Part shown: piece after piece, positions 45,338 through 56,930 of the stretch
Layout: every line of letters begins with the position of its first letter
Numbering within the stretch: position 1 is the stretch's first letter
Translations under genes and position numbers: made by a program
NCBI GenBank assembly: GCA_028023455.1
Contig: JAQFVV010006699.1
Span: 390,699-454,698, forward strand
DNA from: Epiperipatus broadwayi
Taxonomy: Eukaryota; Onychophora; Udeonychophora; Euonychophora; Peripatidae
Length of the DNA stretch: 64,000 nucleotides
Direction of reading: 5' to 3'
Notes under the pieces: generated by a model
What the model saw: only the letters and a program-made list of their open reading frames with translations
Database searches by the model: none
Told to the model about the DNA's origin: nothing

Positions 45338-45586
45338 TGTTGTTATGGATCACTTGTGGGAACAAAATCTAAGCATGAAACATTGCTCTTTAATAAAAAA
45401 ATGTAAATTTGTGAATCAATATTGTACAACTTACTATTATATATAAAATATAATATTGTAAACTTATACATTCAATCCATACCAATGTAATTTAATTATT
45501 TCACCACAACGGCCTCTTAGGCAGAGAAGCATAATAACCAGAAGGTACCTATGCCCAAGCCAGAGCTATATATATATATATATATT
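45338..45586 (-). repeat. Right (5') LTR-like repeat, inner segment
   Basis: Copy of 38098-38337 at high identity. It is cut at a (TA)n run (45568-45584) at the place where the left copy also has a short (TA)n; the rest of the repeat resumes at 49243. A 15-bp doublet CCATGTTCGGTGATC lies just inside (about 45291-45320). Confidence 0.6.
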
Positions 45587-48500
45587 GTAACCGTTCGATT
45601 GTTATCCCAACTACATAATATTGTAACCGTTCGATTGTTATCCCAACTACATAATATCACCAAAACATAAGTGCGCTAAGAATTGTAACCTCGATCACCG
45701 ATCAATTCCCGCTGCACATTGTCAGCTATTAAGAGCTGTAACCAAAAGCATATCATGCCATCTATATTATGCACCAAAGACCACAACCAACATCTGGAGC
45801 AACTTACCACAGACCAAACCAATGATATAACATAAACTTTTTATGATTTAATTTGATCGCAGCCAGGGTGTACCGCGAAGACCTATCATAGTAGTATGAT
45901 AAAATACATTAAACAAATTATAAGTATGTAATGTTATTATCTTTCAAACCTTAATTTGCGATTTCCATTGTATGAGACCCGATGGCCGACCATGTACAAG
46001 ATGGCATAATTTGTGGAACTACATAAGATTATGAAATTTTAAACCATCTATATGATTTTTAATACAAATGCTAGTCCAGGTAAAGCTTTGCAATAAATAA
46101 ACATAAATACTTGGGTTCTTTTTTTATAATTTACTATATCACTGAGACTCTTATTATACTGACAAATGACAATTTAAAAACGTTAAGTAAATATATTCAA
46201 TCATGTCATTATCTGGTAAATCTGTTTACAGGTTTAATAATCAATTTATATTGTATACTAGAATCAACTACGCAAAGCTAAAATGATGGAAAAGGTAAAT
46301 GGGATTTTATTGTACCTTACACATTATAAACTACCAAAGACGAAAAGCATCCAAATGTTTTCTCAAAATATCACTAAACTCTTATATCATGTTGACGATA
46401 GTATGTACTTCAATGTATGCTCTATCCAAGGTTTATGATTTCTGATTTTACGAATGACAAATAGCAACGGCACAGTAAGTTTAATTATAAATCAACGTTT
46501 ATTTACAAATTTATGAATAATAAGTAATTAATTCTAATGTTATAATTAAAGACATAAATAAACAAATAAAATAAATAAATTATAATTCCATCGACTTTCT
46601 TCAATAACATATCATAGGTACGGTTTTTAAAAACCTAATCATACCTTATATTTCAATTTGATATAATGAATGTATTGAGGAAATTATACTAAGTTCAACA
46701 TCAACTCATGAAACATCCAATGTCATTTCCAGATTCAATAAATCTATACCGTAACTTATAATAATATAATAAATAATATTATATCTGTAGGATTTAGCTA
46801 TAATGCAATCATTAAATAAAGTGAAAATTTAAACTTACATTCAGGTAAATAATAATCAACCAACAGTTAATTATTATGAGGTAACTTGAATAGAATGTCC
46901 TGCTACAATTTAATGATCTAACTTATAAATTATACTTACAAATGGAAGAAGATGATTTAGCAGAATAACTAAAATACTTTGCCCAACTTATATCTATGAA
47001 GTAAAACCATATTCCTGTGGATGCATTCATCTACACATAGGAATTAAATAACACTAAACGCTTTGTGGATTTATACACCATCATAAAGTAATAAGTATAA
47101 TTACACAATTCCGCGGATTAACCACCAGCACAGGAATGAGTGTAAAATACAAAAAATGGCAATTAAGTAATCTGCGGATTAACCACCGGCACAGATTAAT
47201 GCCTTTTAACATTATAAAACAACATTACTATTTACTTCACATTAAAGTGCAAAATCATCCTCCTCAGTTATTCTGACCATTCAGAAAACACTAACATTTT
47301 AGCAAATGTGGGTTCTTGCATAATAAAATGTTACGCTAATCAGGACAACTAATGTACTAACTTATCTTGCTTAAAATAAAACATATGTAATATAATATAA
47401 GTAATATTAGTATAGGAATAGAAATCTGGAAAGACTCACAAAATACCTCATAAAAAATTGATACATCTTATAAATTCATTTAGTACTTTTCAAGCTTTTT
47501 CGCAAGCGCTATTCTCTTGAATAAGTATTTTATTCAACCCCTATTAATTTAAACTTAATAAAATATAACTTATGAACTTCACATGCAAGTTCATCTAACG
47601 ATAAAATTAAAGTAATGCATTATTCATCAAATACATAAAATCTAACAGGTGTGTGTGTGATATAAATTAAATGTATAGCATATTATAGTTTAATACATGA
47701 ATTCTAGCAGGTGTGTGTATCACAAATTAAATTGTACAGCATTTTATAACTACAAATATGATCCGTGAAATCCATGTACGATGTGTCGAACAATAAATAT
47801 ACGAAGTAATAGCTACAATTATAGTTGAATTCCATACATGTAATTTTATCCATTTGTATTAGTTATTATAAGCACTATTAGATTAACGATTTTACGTGGC
47901 TCCATAAACATGAAACAATTCCAAAACATGACACGCAGAGTTTAAATGAAAATGTTTTTTCATAAGTTATTAATTTCTACATTTCTCTATTAAAACTGTT
48001 CCAAGTTTATCACATCCATGCTAATATTTATTTATCCACGCTTAAATCTAGGAATACTAATTATAGCAATTAATTTAATCATTCCAAACTGACGATAAAA
48101 TTAGAAAATAGCTTTGATTAATTATTTGAAGACTGTTTTTATTATCCAAATGGTAAACAAATTAACTAGCAAATATATTACTGGCATTGCAAAGTTAAAT
48201 ATCAATCAATACTATATTTTTTATTAAAATTATAAACGGAAATATTAAACTATGTTAATAACTTTAACATTTTACTTTAATTTAAACTTCTTTTTTTTAA
48301 AAAGCAAATTTTCATATTTATAAAACTTCTGTAATTAAAATACTTATTTAATTTTTCCAAATTGTAGAATAATAAATATTTTAAAACATAGCAAAATCTT
48401 GCAATTAATTCTGCTTTTAAACTGGAAAGCTCCGACATATTTCAAATGTAATATTGGAAAATTATTACTAGCGATTTGATCCACCTGGCTAGCCAACTTG

Positions 48501-49140
48501 AACAGACTTTTAAATTTAGCAATTCATCTTATTATTAAATACCACTATGTTATTTTTACGTTTATAGAAAACTTTGTGGTAATCCGTTTACTTGTTAACT
48601 ATTTTAAAATAAGCTTATCATATTTACACCATTTGCCTTTTACAATTTTCTTTTCTTTCTCCCCCCAAAAGCAACACTATCAGACGATCTTTTTTTTTTA
48701 ATTCGCACTCCTTTCATTTTTACATTGAAACGCATACGTAATTACTGTATTTATTTTTAATAATTAAATTTAGTTGAACAAATGGTTTTTTTTAATTCAA
48801 TGGAAATAATTTTTAAGACCATTTTAAACAAATAAAAATTATTATTATTTTTAATAATATTTTACCAAATTTAATGTGTTGTCAAAATTTTTAAAAAGTT
48901 AAACATTTTGATATGAATTAGTATATGGAAAGAAGCAATTTAAATTTATTAAAATAATATAGACAACAAGTAAGGCAAAATATTACCCATTCTCTCTAAT
49001 AAATTATTTTGAATATAAGAGAGTAATCTGTTCAAAGTGCAAATCAAGCCAATCAAATCACCAAAAGAAGACAGAGAAATTTTTATACCAGTTACATCAA
49101 TTATTATATTTTATACTAAAATATATGTTAAAATATATAT
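45585..49140. mobile_element. Insertion splitting the right LTR-like repeat
   Basis: A 3.55-kb block lying between the two halves of the repeat, with (TA)n at both edges. It starts TGTAACCG, like the plus-strand left edge of the gypsy LTR; a GTTACA occurs near the right edge (about 49090-49096) but not exactly at it. The first 36 bp are tandemly doubled (45585-45620, 45621-45656), and CGGATTAACCACC recurs at about 47115 and 47175. No coding frame of note. It is plausibly an LTR or LTR fragment in minus orientation. Confidence 0.4.
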
Positions 49141-49155
49141 ATATATAATATATAA

Positions 49156-49242
<87 letters not shown>
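49133..49242. repeat. (TA)n microsatellite
   Basis: TA run of about 100 bp at the right edge of the insertion. Confidence 0.95.
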
Positions 49243-49245
<3 letters not shown>

Positions 49246-50684
49246 TAACTGTGACCATGTTTGAAGGACATAGATATTCCCGGTGGCAAAATTCAACAAC
49301 TATCATTCAAAACACTATTTGTTTTGGAGTACACTGCAGGCACCAGTTAGCTACAAGACCTAACATGCCCTGAATGACGGCAAACTAATTAAGCACCTAA
49401 GAAATCCCAACTAGCTCAATCAAAAGAAATAATATAATACATTACTGCTTTAATTAGTGGTAAAAGAATTGACCGACAAATATTAAGTTTTAAAGATAAT
49501 TTATTTTAACTAAATACGTATTACTATACTTTTTAAACTAATTTTATAAACACTTAATTAACTTAAATGATGATTTTTTTTATATAAATACACACACTCT
49601 TAAAAAATCACACACTAGAATATAATATCACAAAGAGCATTAAATAAACACAAAACATTTAAAACATGCACATCAATAGTTCATTATTTGTTTTAATGAC
49701 TCTGGAAGCTTTAAATTATTGCAATGGCTACTTTAATATCAGAAATGGAATAAGAAAATGTTTTATATTACCTATAGGATTTTGGATGTTGAATTCATGC
49801 AGTTTGCTGCTTCACATGAGTTTTTCCAATTGGTTCAATTTAAAGTTTTTGTGGAGGATTTTGTGATTGCTATTTCATGATACTATTCATCAAGACAGTT
49901 AGATATCTCTGGAAGTTTCAAGTTATTAGGCAGTCATCACTTTTATCATGCAGATTGTTGATGTTCTATCAGACTAACCCTGAAGTCTGGCCATATGCTT
50001 CTGATGATTGTTAACACTGCATTGTCATAAGAAACACTAACTCTGGATAAGTGAGAAGACTTATTGTAACACTGATTGTAAACTTAACTGATTTAATGAT
50101 GAAAAATATACTATTTTGTCAATTTTTAAATTAGTTTCTATACCCACCAGCTATATCCATTGTTGAAATTTGTCCACTGCTTCTGATTAAATTTGATAAG
50201 ATTGTAATTAATTAATTAATCCTGTTTTTAATTAATAACCATTTCTAATTCCATTATTTTATAGATTCTTTAATTAGTAGCCATTGCTAATTCTGTTTTA
50301 TATCACTTATGATCATATACAATATTTGAGGAAACTTTTTTTATTTTATAACTTCATTTATTTTTACTATTTTTGACATTCATATTTTATTTTATTAACA
50401 CACACACTTTTCTATATATCTGAATATTTAAAATCAATTTGTTATTTACAATGTCACTTATTTTAAATAATTGGGAAGACATTTTCATTTTTTTTAGTTT
50501 TAAGATTTCTTCCTTTTTTTTCTTTAATAATTTAAACAAAAAGAGAGTACCTTTAATTACTTGCAATTCAACTGCTTTTAGCTTTTCTAAGTTAACTTCT
50601 CTCACCCTTTGAATTACATATTAATAAGTAAAACTATGAATTAATTAACTTTTAGCTAATTTTCTTTTTCAGTTATTTAGGACA
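49243..50684 (-). repeat. Right (5') LTR-like repeat, outer segment
   Basis: Copy of 38338-39824, starting AACTGTGACCATGTTTGAAG and ending before (TA)n at 50689. Together with 45338-45586 it makes one full copy of the left repeat. Confidence 0.6.
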
Positions 50685-50688
50685 ACTT

Positions 50689-50718
50689 ATATATATATAT
50701 ATATATATAAGTTGTCAA

Positions 50719-50777
<59 letters not shown>
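50689..50777. repeat. (TA)n microsatellite with a short palindromic interruption
   Basis: Two TA runs separated by AAGTTGTCAACTT, itself a palindrome. Confidence 0.95.
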
Positions 50778-50781
<4 letters not shown>

Positions 50782-51073
50782 GCAAGTTGTTGATGCATTT
50801 TTCACCATCACCTATTTCTATTACAACCATAGCTTTATGTCAGACTTCAGTCTTACCTCTCATTCTATGGATATATTAAAAATATTTCCTGTACATTTTA
50901 AGCATTTTATGAGATACTCAATCACACATTATTGAAATATACGATCAAGGACTTGTGAAGAAGATTAATGATCTCAAGATAGACATCATATGCTGAAACA
51001 GTACTCATCAATTGGCCCAGCTCACAATCTCTTGTACATAAATAATTATGATGACAATTACATAATTTGACAG

Positions 51074-51532
51074 ATGAAAAAAATCAGTTTTACACAAAAA
51101 TATGTATTACAATATGGTTCAAAGTATGTAGGAAGTGTATGGAAATAATATGAAATTGATTGCATCAGTGCAAAACATTTTGATGATAATGTGAATTTAC
51201 AAGATTGTAGTAATATTATTACAGAGATTTCTAAATATAAAGTAAAAACTAATAGATATGATCGGTCATGGAATTATCCTATTTCTGAATTTAAAATTCT
51301 TCTTAGAACTGAGCAAGATATATGTTTGAAAGAAGACAATGGATTACGAATGTGTTTTATTAAAAAAGATGCATATAATGATAAAATTGAAACACAAATA
51401 AGTAAATTGGATTTGATATTATGGATAGTTATAATATGGAGGGACAATGTGTAAAATTTATAAATAGTATTTTAAAGAAGGCTAAAGTATGAATAGTTGT
51501 ACATATTATGATATATATATATATATATATAT
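51074..51532 (+). pseudogene. Penelope-like element copy D, 5' part
   Basis: Plus-strand frame with KYVLQYGSKYVGSVWK, then an 87-codon open stretch from 51191: MNLQDCSNIITEISKYKVKT, SWNYPISEFKILLRTEQDIC, LRMCFIKKDAYNDKIETQIS. After a frameshift near 51415 it reads NMEGQCVKFINSILKKAKV and YYDI. The last part aligns with NIDGQRIKFINNILENAKNK and NNAYYMI of copy A, and MCFIKKDAYNDKI with the inverted segment of copy C. This is the most 5' PLE sequence in the window. It stops at (TA)n and resumes at 55548. Confidence 0.75.
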
Positions 51533-54500
51533 TGTAGATATATATATAGTATTCAATTATTAAAAAAAAAAAAATTTTTTTTTATTCTTTTATACATACA
51601 GATATTTATATGTATAGATTTATTATTATGAATAAGCAGTTCTTTTTATGATTCATTATATAATATTTTTATTAAATAATATGTGTTAAATTTATTTAAC
51701 TTTCATTTTGTTAAAATAGAGTAAATCAGAAAAGTGTGAAATAAGGCAATCAAGATTGTTAGATTAGAAAAAAAAAAATGTACACGTGTGAAACAATGAA
51801 TAGATCTGTACAAACACAAAGATGCTTTTACACTTATTCCTGATGGCTATAGATTCCAGGTTTGTTGTTATCTGTATCTTAAGATTATTTTTACAAAAGA
51901 GGTGCTTTGATGTAGATAACGATAGCGATCAATTATAAGTCGTTATTAATTGTGACCGACGTCAAACTTGTGAAGCTTTGATTTTTTTTTAAGATAAAGA
52001 TTTCCAGATGTTTTTTTTTTCTTTAGTTGAAATTCGCGATATAAATGATTAAAACAATTTTTTTAATCAGTTAGTCTTAAAATTTTTTTAAAGAGATGAT
52101 CAGTCAGTCATAAATTTTTTTAGAGTGAGAGTCACTCAAATTATTATTATTATTTTGAGATTCAACTCAGTCGGTCCTTCCTTGTTATTATTCTTAAGCA
52201 GAAATGTAAGCTCGGATTTTTTTTTTTAAAAGAGAGTGAACGCTTTAATTTTTTTTTCTCACTCCTTGAAAGTTGAAAAAAAAAGAGCAAATGAAATGTG
52301 CGTTGATATAAAGCAATTTCCAGCAATATTAAAGAATAGGAGAGAAATGGAACAAGATTGAATTTATTATAAGTTAGTAATAATTATAAAAATGAAATTA
52401 ACATATTTGGTTATGCATAAGACTATGCCTCTGCATTGCTAAACCATTTTTTCTGCTTCCTGGTTAATACAGAAAGAGTTCAAAAAAAAATCGCTGATCT
52501 ATCTATGAAGTCATGTATCCAATAATAACCAACAAAATGATAGATTTTGAAGCCAACCACACAAGCTATATGGAAAGCTTTGTTTCTAGTTCATGGCTTA
52601 TTAAAATCTCATTGCCTTCGGATGAATGGAGAAGAGGAAATAGGAAGAAAAGAAAATCTATAACAGCCATGTAGAACCAAGTTTGAAGCCATAAATCAAA
52701 TTTTTGTTGATTTACCTCAATCATCTAAAGTGTCAACAGCAATTATTTTTTTTTTAAAGGAGAGAGACAAGCAAATCCACCGGTACCTACTTATTCAAAG
52801 TACTTATAATAACTTTTTTCTTAAATGGTAGAAGGAAGCCAATCAACAGTGAATAATAATGGAATTGAAGAAACAAGCAAAGTCAATTGATTCAGCATTA
52901 TCTTAAAAGTATCTGCAATAACTTTCTTTTTTTTTTGTTGTTGTTGGTGAGCAAAGAAAAGCAGTCTGAAAATTCAAATTCAGGACATTAATAAGAAGTA
53001 AAAAGTAGACGGGTAAATATGAACTTTCTTTAACCGATTTTATTCTTTTACTTATTAAAAGTAAACCTTAATTTACTGGTCAAAGCAATTTTTTTTTTGA
53101 TACAGAAACATTAAAGACTTGTTTATCTATAGTTATTTGCAATATCTCACAACATAGCACAAACATAGTTTAAATCTTTAAACTTAAATTTTTCATTATT
53201 TTTTTTTTATTATATATTGTAATGTTGAAATGTTTTTTTTTTTAATTGTTCTTCAGATGTTAATGATAATGAGCAACCTATAGATATATGCATTTATAAT
53301 GTTTTTTATTTTTATTTTATCTTGTTGCATATTAAAAATTAATATATGTATTTTATTTTCTTTCGCTATAAGGTTGCAAAAGAGAAAGAGATATTTTTAT
53401 ATATGTAATTTTTGGGTATACATTTTAAACATATATGTTAACATTACCGAATGTGTGAATGTGTAACTGTTTATCCAAACACATCAAAGAATAGGTTATA
53501 TATGATTAGTCTAAAATAGTAAATTAAAAAGTAGGGCATTACATTTGAATGAAAATGAAATAACATATACAAGTTTCACCTGAAATTTATTTTATGATAT
53601 GATGAGTAAGAAAAGTCTTAAATAAGCATTTATAGAATATGTATTTTTTTTTTTTAATATTGAGTTAAAACAGCTTATTTTGAGATATAGAGAAAAATGA
53701 CAAACCTATATATTAAGTTTATTTGCTTATACTTATATGAATTTTTATATTAATAAGTCATTTATTTAATTGTCGATTTGACTTTAAAGAAGGAAAGAAA
53801 GAGTAGTAGTGTTAATAAAATATAATTATATATCTTAATTGGTTTCCGAGTAATTATTAAGAATATTGTGTTGTTTTTTTTTGTCTTAATTCTATCATTT
53901 TAAATCAGCATCATTGCTCGCAGTTATTAAGTATTACCATTCGTATATATTGAGCAATCACATGCAAATATTAAGCGTCCGCAAAATAATAGGTAAACTA
54001 GAATGTTGATATTTAAGTATTTAAGGATTATGCTTGAGAATAACCAAATTTTGATAATTATAGTTCAACATAGAAAGCTAAAATTGTGTTGTGTCCATGA
54101 ATTTAGATCATCCTCATCAAAGATGGATATCATGTTATTAGTTAAAAATGTTTCAAATAATACTATATAAAAGTTATGATCGCCATCAATCATCATTAAA
54201 AAAAATTATAATCATTAAATTTAATGTTTAGCGTAATGAATATATTTTAGTAAATAGGGGTTTATAGAAAATTGAATATTATGCAAAGAGATTCATGATG
54301 ATCAATCATCACCATTAGCATTATTAAATCCCAGTATGAAATATGATAATTTAAATAGATGCATATAAGTTTATAAAGATGAATTTATTGTTGTGAGTTT
54401 ATTGATAAGCCATGGCTGGTATCATCATCACTATTATAATCATTATTATGATATCACTATTATTATCATTATTATTGTGATATTATTATCATCATCATCA

Positions 54501-54790
54501 TTATTACCTTTATTGTGATAAATAATTTAGTTAAATGGCCATCAATATCAATAATGGTCTTCACATGCTTGTTTGGAAGCCATTAATAGGATTATACATG
54601 TCTGTTCATCAATATAGCTAATGAGCTAGCAATGTCTATAAGAATCTTTGATCTATAGTATAAACTTTGGTAATATTGGGATCTTGTAATTTTATCAATA
54701 TAGATAAAATGTAAGAATGTCATTTTGTTCAATAGTCATCCAAGTCATGTGTAATAAATATGTACTGAATGAGTTTGAACTCAAGTACAC

Positions 54791-54799
54791 TATAAATAG
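54791..54799 (+). promoter_or_regulatory. TATA box in the 3.9-kb insertion
   Basis: TATAAATAG followed 75 bp later by AATAAA, a compact U3-R layout. Confidence 0.45.
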
Positions 54800-54865
54800 A
54801 TACTTATCTAGATTGAAAACAATCTAGTGGCGCTCATGGGAAAACACATGTACTTAGCTAAACTG

Positions 54866-54871
54866 AATAAA
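54866..54871 (+). terminator. Candidate polyadenylation signal in the 3.9-kb insertion
   Basis: AATAAAGAGTG downstream of the TATA box. Confidence 0.4.
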
Positions 54872-55458
54872 GAGTGATACCATCCCTTTCCAACTTCATA
54901 ATATTAGTTTTATAAAATATTTTTTTATAAGTTGTCGTGAATAGCACCCGTGTGTGCATATGACCATGAATGGTCTTATATATTTGGAAAGGATAGGAAG
55001 GATTCTTTATTAGAAGAACCTAGTATTGGAGATAAGCATAAGGCACTCCAGGAATCTCACAGTGGGTACTTTTATTCAGTTGCTATATATTTAATATTAT
55101 TTTTATTAGATGACAATGTCCAATATGTTTTAACGTTCAAATGACTGCCCCAATATATAAATAAATACCAAGAATCTTTAATGCTGATATTTTCAAGTGG
55201 CACAGTGATTCTATAATTTCTTTATCTATGCTATGATGAATTAATATAGTTACAAATGGTACAGATTGGATAGGCATATATCTAATAATTAATAATTTCC
55301 CCTATCTAAATATTTATTATGGTTACCAATGTGACATATTAAAATAGTTACAAATTATAGTTACAAATACATATCTTTTATATTAATTTAATAATTACAA
55401 ATACATATTGATATTAATTGATAAATATTGTTACAAATGGCAATTTATAAAAATCGTT

Positions 55459-55460
<2 letters not shown>

Positions 55461-55547
<87 letters not shown>
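55461..55547. repeat. (TA)n microsatellite
   Basis: TA run of about 87 bp at the right edge of the insertion; the Y-I repeat peptide read across it is an artefact. Confidence 0.95.
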
Positions 55548-55549
<2 letters not shown>

Positions 55550-56930
55550 ATCTACATCTTTATGCCTAAGAATATTTGCTAATATTAAATTCAAAAGTAG
55601 GAAATGCTTTTAGATTGATGATTGATTTTGGTGGGTCATTTATGTATAATACAGCTAAATATATTGATAAATTGTTACTAGATGTGTTGGGTTTTGAAAG
55701 ATATACAATTGCATCTTCTTATGATTTTGTTGATAGAATTGAAAGTATAAAAAATAAATGATAATGATCTGTTAGCCTTATTGGATGAATTCGTATTATA
55801 TGGATCTATTGATCATATTGAATCTATAAATTTAATTGAAATTGAACTAATTAATATGTCTATAAATAACATTTAATAAATTTTATTATTGAATCACTAA
55901 AATTTATAAGTGATAATATTATTACAACAAATAATGATAGGTTTTATAAAATGGGTAAAGGATGTCTATGGGATTACCTATGGTAGCACAAATTTGTAAT
56001 TTACATTTGTGAAATATGAAGATATTATATTTAATTCTTATAATTTTGAAGATATTAAGACTTATACTAGGTATGTTGGTAGTGTTTTTGTTTGTGGTCC
56101 TAAATACATTATCGATGTTCTTTTATATAATCTGAATAATTGAAACAATTTTAAATGGACCATTGAGAATGAACAAAATGGAAAAATAAAATTTTTGGAT
56201 TTACAAATATTTACAGATACTACTGATTTAAATTATAAATTAATTTTTAAACCTATTGGAAAAAGAGAATATATTAATTTTAAATCACGTGTTCCAATGA
56301 TGCATAAAATGGCAAGTCTGAAATCATTTTTGTATCGCAGTGATAAATTACTTAAATATAAAAGTGATAAAATTTTAAATATTGAACTCTTTGCTAATGA
56401 ACTTTTAATGTTTGGTTATGATAAAAACCAAATTTTGCATACAGTAAATTCATTTAATAATAAGAAGAGTGCTTGCAGTGTTACTTTAGATAATAAAAAA
56501 TGGATATCTATGCCATTTATAAATAACTTGCAATCTAATAAACATCACATGACCACCATCTCTTATGCTTGTGTATAACTGTTGTTAAAACAGGCAAAAC
56601 TCACTATACGTATTGCCACACACAGCAAGCTAGAGTAATCAATGGATGCCAGAAGGCTTGGGCATAAAATCCCCATGTACTAGATGGGAATTTTATGCAC
56701 AAGTCTTCTGGAATCCATTGATTACCCTAGCTTGCTGTGTGTAGCAATATGTATAGTGAGTTTTGCCTGTTTTAACATGCAATCTAAATTATTCAATCTA
56801 TAAAGCTCTAGTAGTCAAATGCCATATAACGTAAGCATATAATAATTTTATTAGTTTTTTATTCATATGATTCGTTTTTCTTGTTGCTGAAAACCGTCAT
56901 CGGTTATACTTGGAACACAAAAAATTATTT
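55548..56930 (+). pseudogene. Penelope-like element copy D, 3' part (RT)
   Basis: Plus strand, from LRIFANIKFKSRK and IDFGGSFMYNTAKYIDKLLL, through motif A LLALLDEFVLYGSID, a broken motif B (GLPMVAQICN after a frameshift), and motif C TRYVGSVFVCGP. Here the catalytic DD is replaced by GS (56072-56083), so the RT is dead by substitution as well as by frameshifts. The thumb and connection region is open at 56195-56578 (MDLQIFTDTTDLNYKLIFKP, KREYINFKSRVPMMHKMASL, KKWISMPFINN). A 239-bp SINE-like element interrupts it at 56539. Beyond 56787 homology fades; a GIY-YIG domain could not be read. Confidence 0.75.
56539..56777. mobile_element. Palindromic SINE-like element, copy 1
   Basis: Flanked by the 10-bp duplication TGCAATCTAA (56529-56538 and 56778-56787), inserted in PLE copy D. 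Most of it is an imperfect palindrome: AAAACAGGCAAAACTCACTA near the left, its complement at the right, AATCAATGGATGCCAGAAGG against its complement inside. About 45 bp at the left (TAAACATCACATGACC...) are unpaired but are shared with copies 2 and 3. Confidence 0.75.

Larger units (their letters stand above)
51533..55461 (+). mobile_element. LTR-like insertion (3.9 kb) splitting PLE copy D
   Basis: The left edge is TGTAGA, the right edge CGTTACA, both embedded in (TA)n. Removing it with the TA runs joins PLE copy D without loss: 18 residues lie between YY and IFANI in both copy A and the rejoined copy D. Near its right end are TATAAATAG (54791-54799) and AATAAA (54866-54871), 75 bp apart, with the sense strand plus. 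No gag or pol frame was recognised, so a solo LTR or another non-coding element is likely. The 64-codon frame at 54950-55144 lies in the presumed U5 and is unassigned. Confidence 0.5.

Noticed and set aside
47105-47195. Direct repeats CGGATTAACCACC spaced about 60 bp, considered as a CRISPR-like or binding-site array
   Set aside because: Only two units in a eukaryotic repeat context; nothing supports a CRISPR array anywhere in the window.
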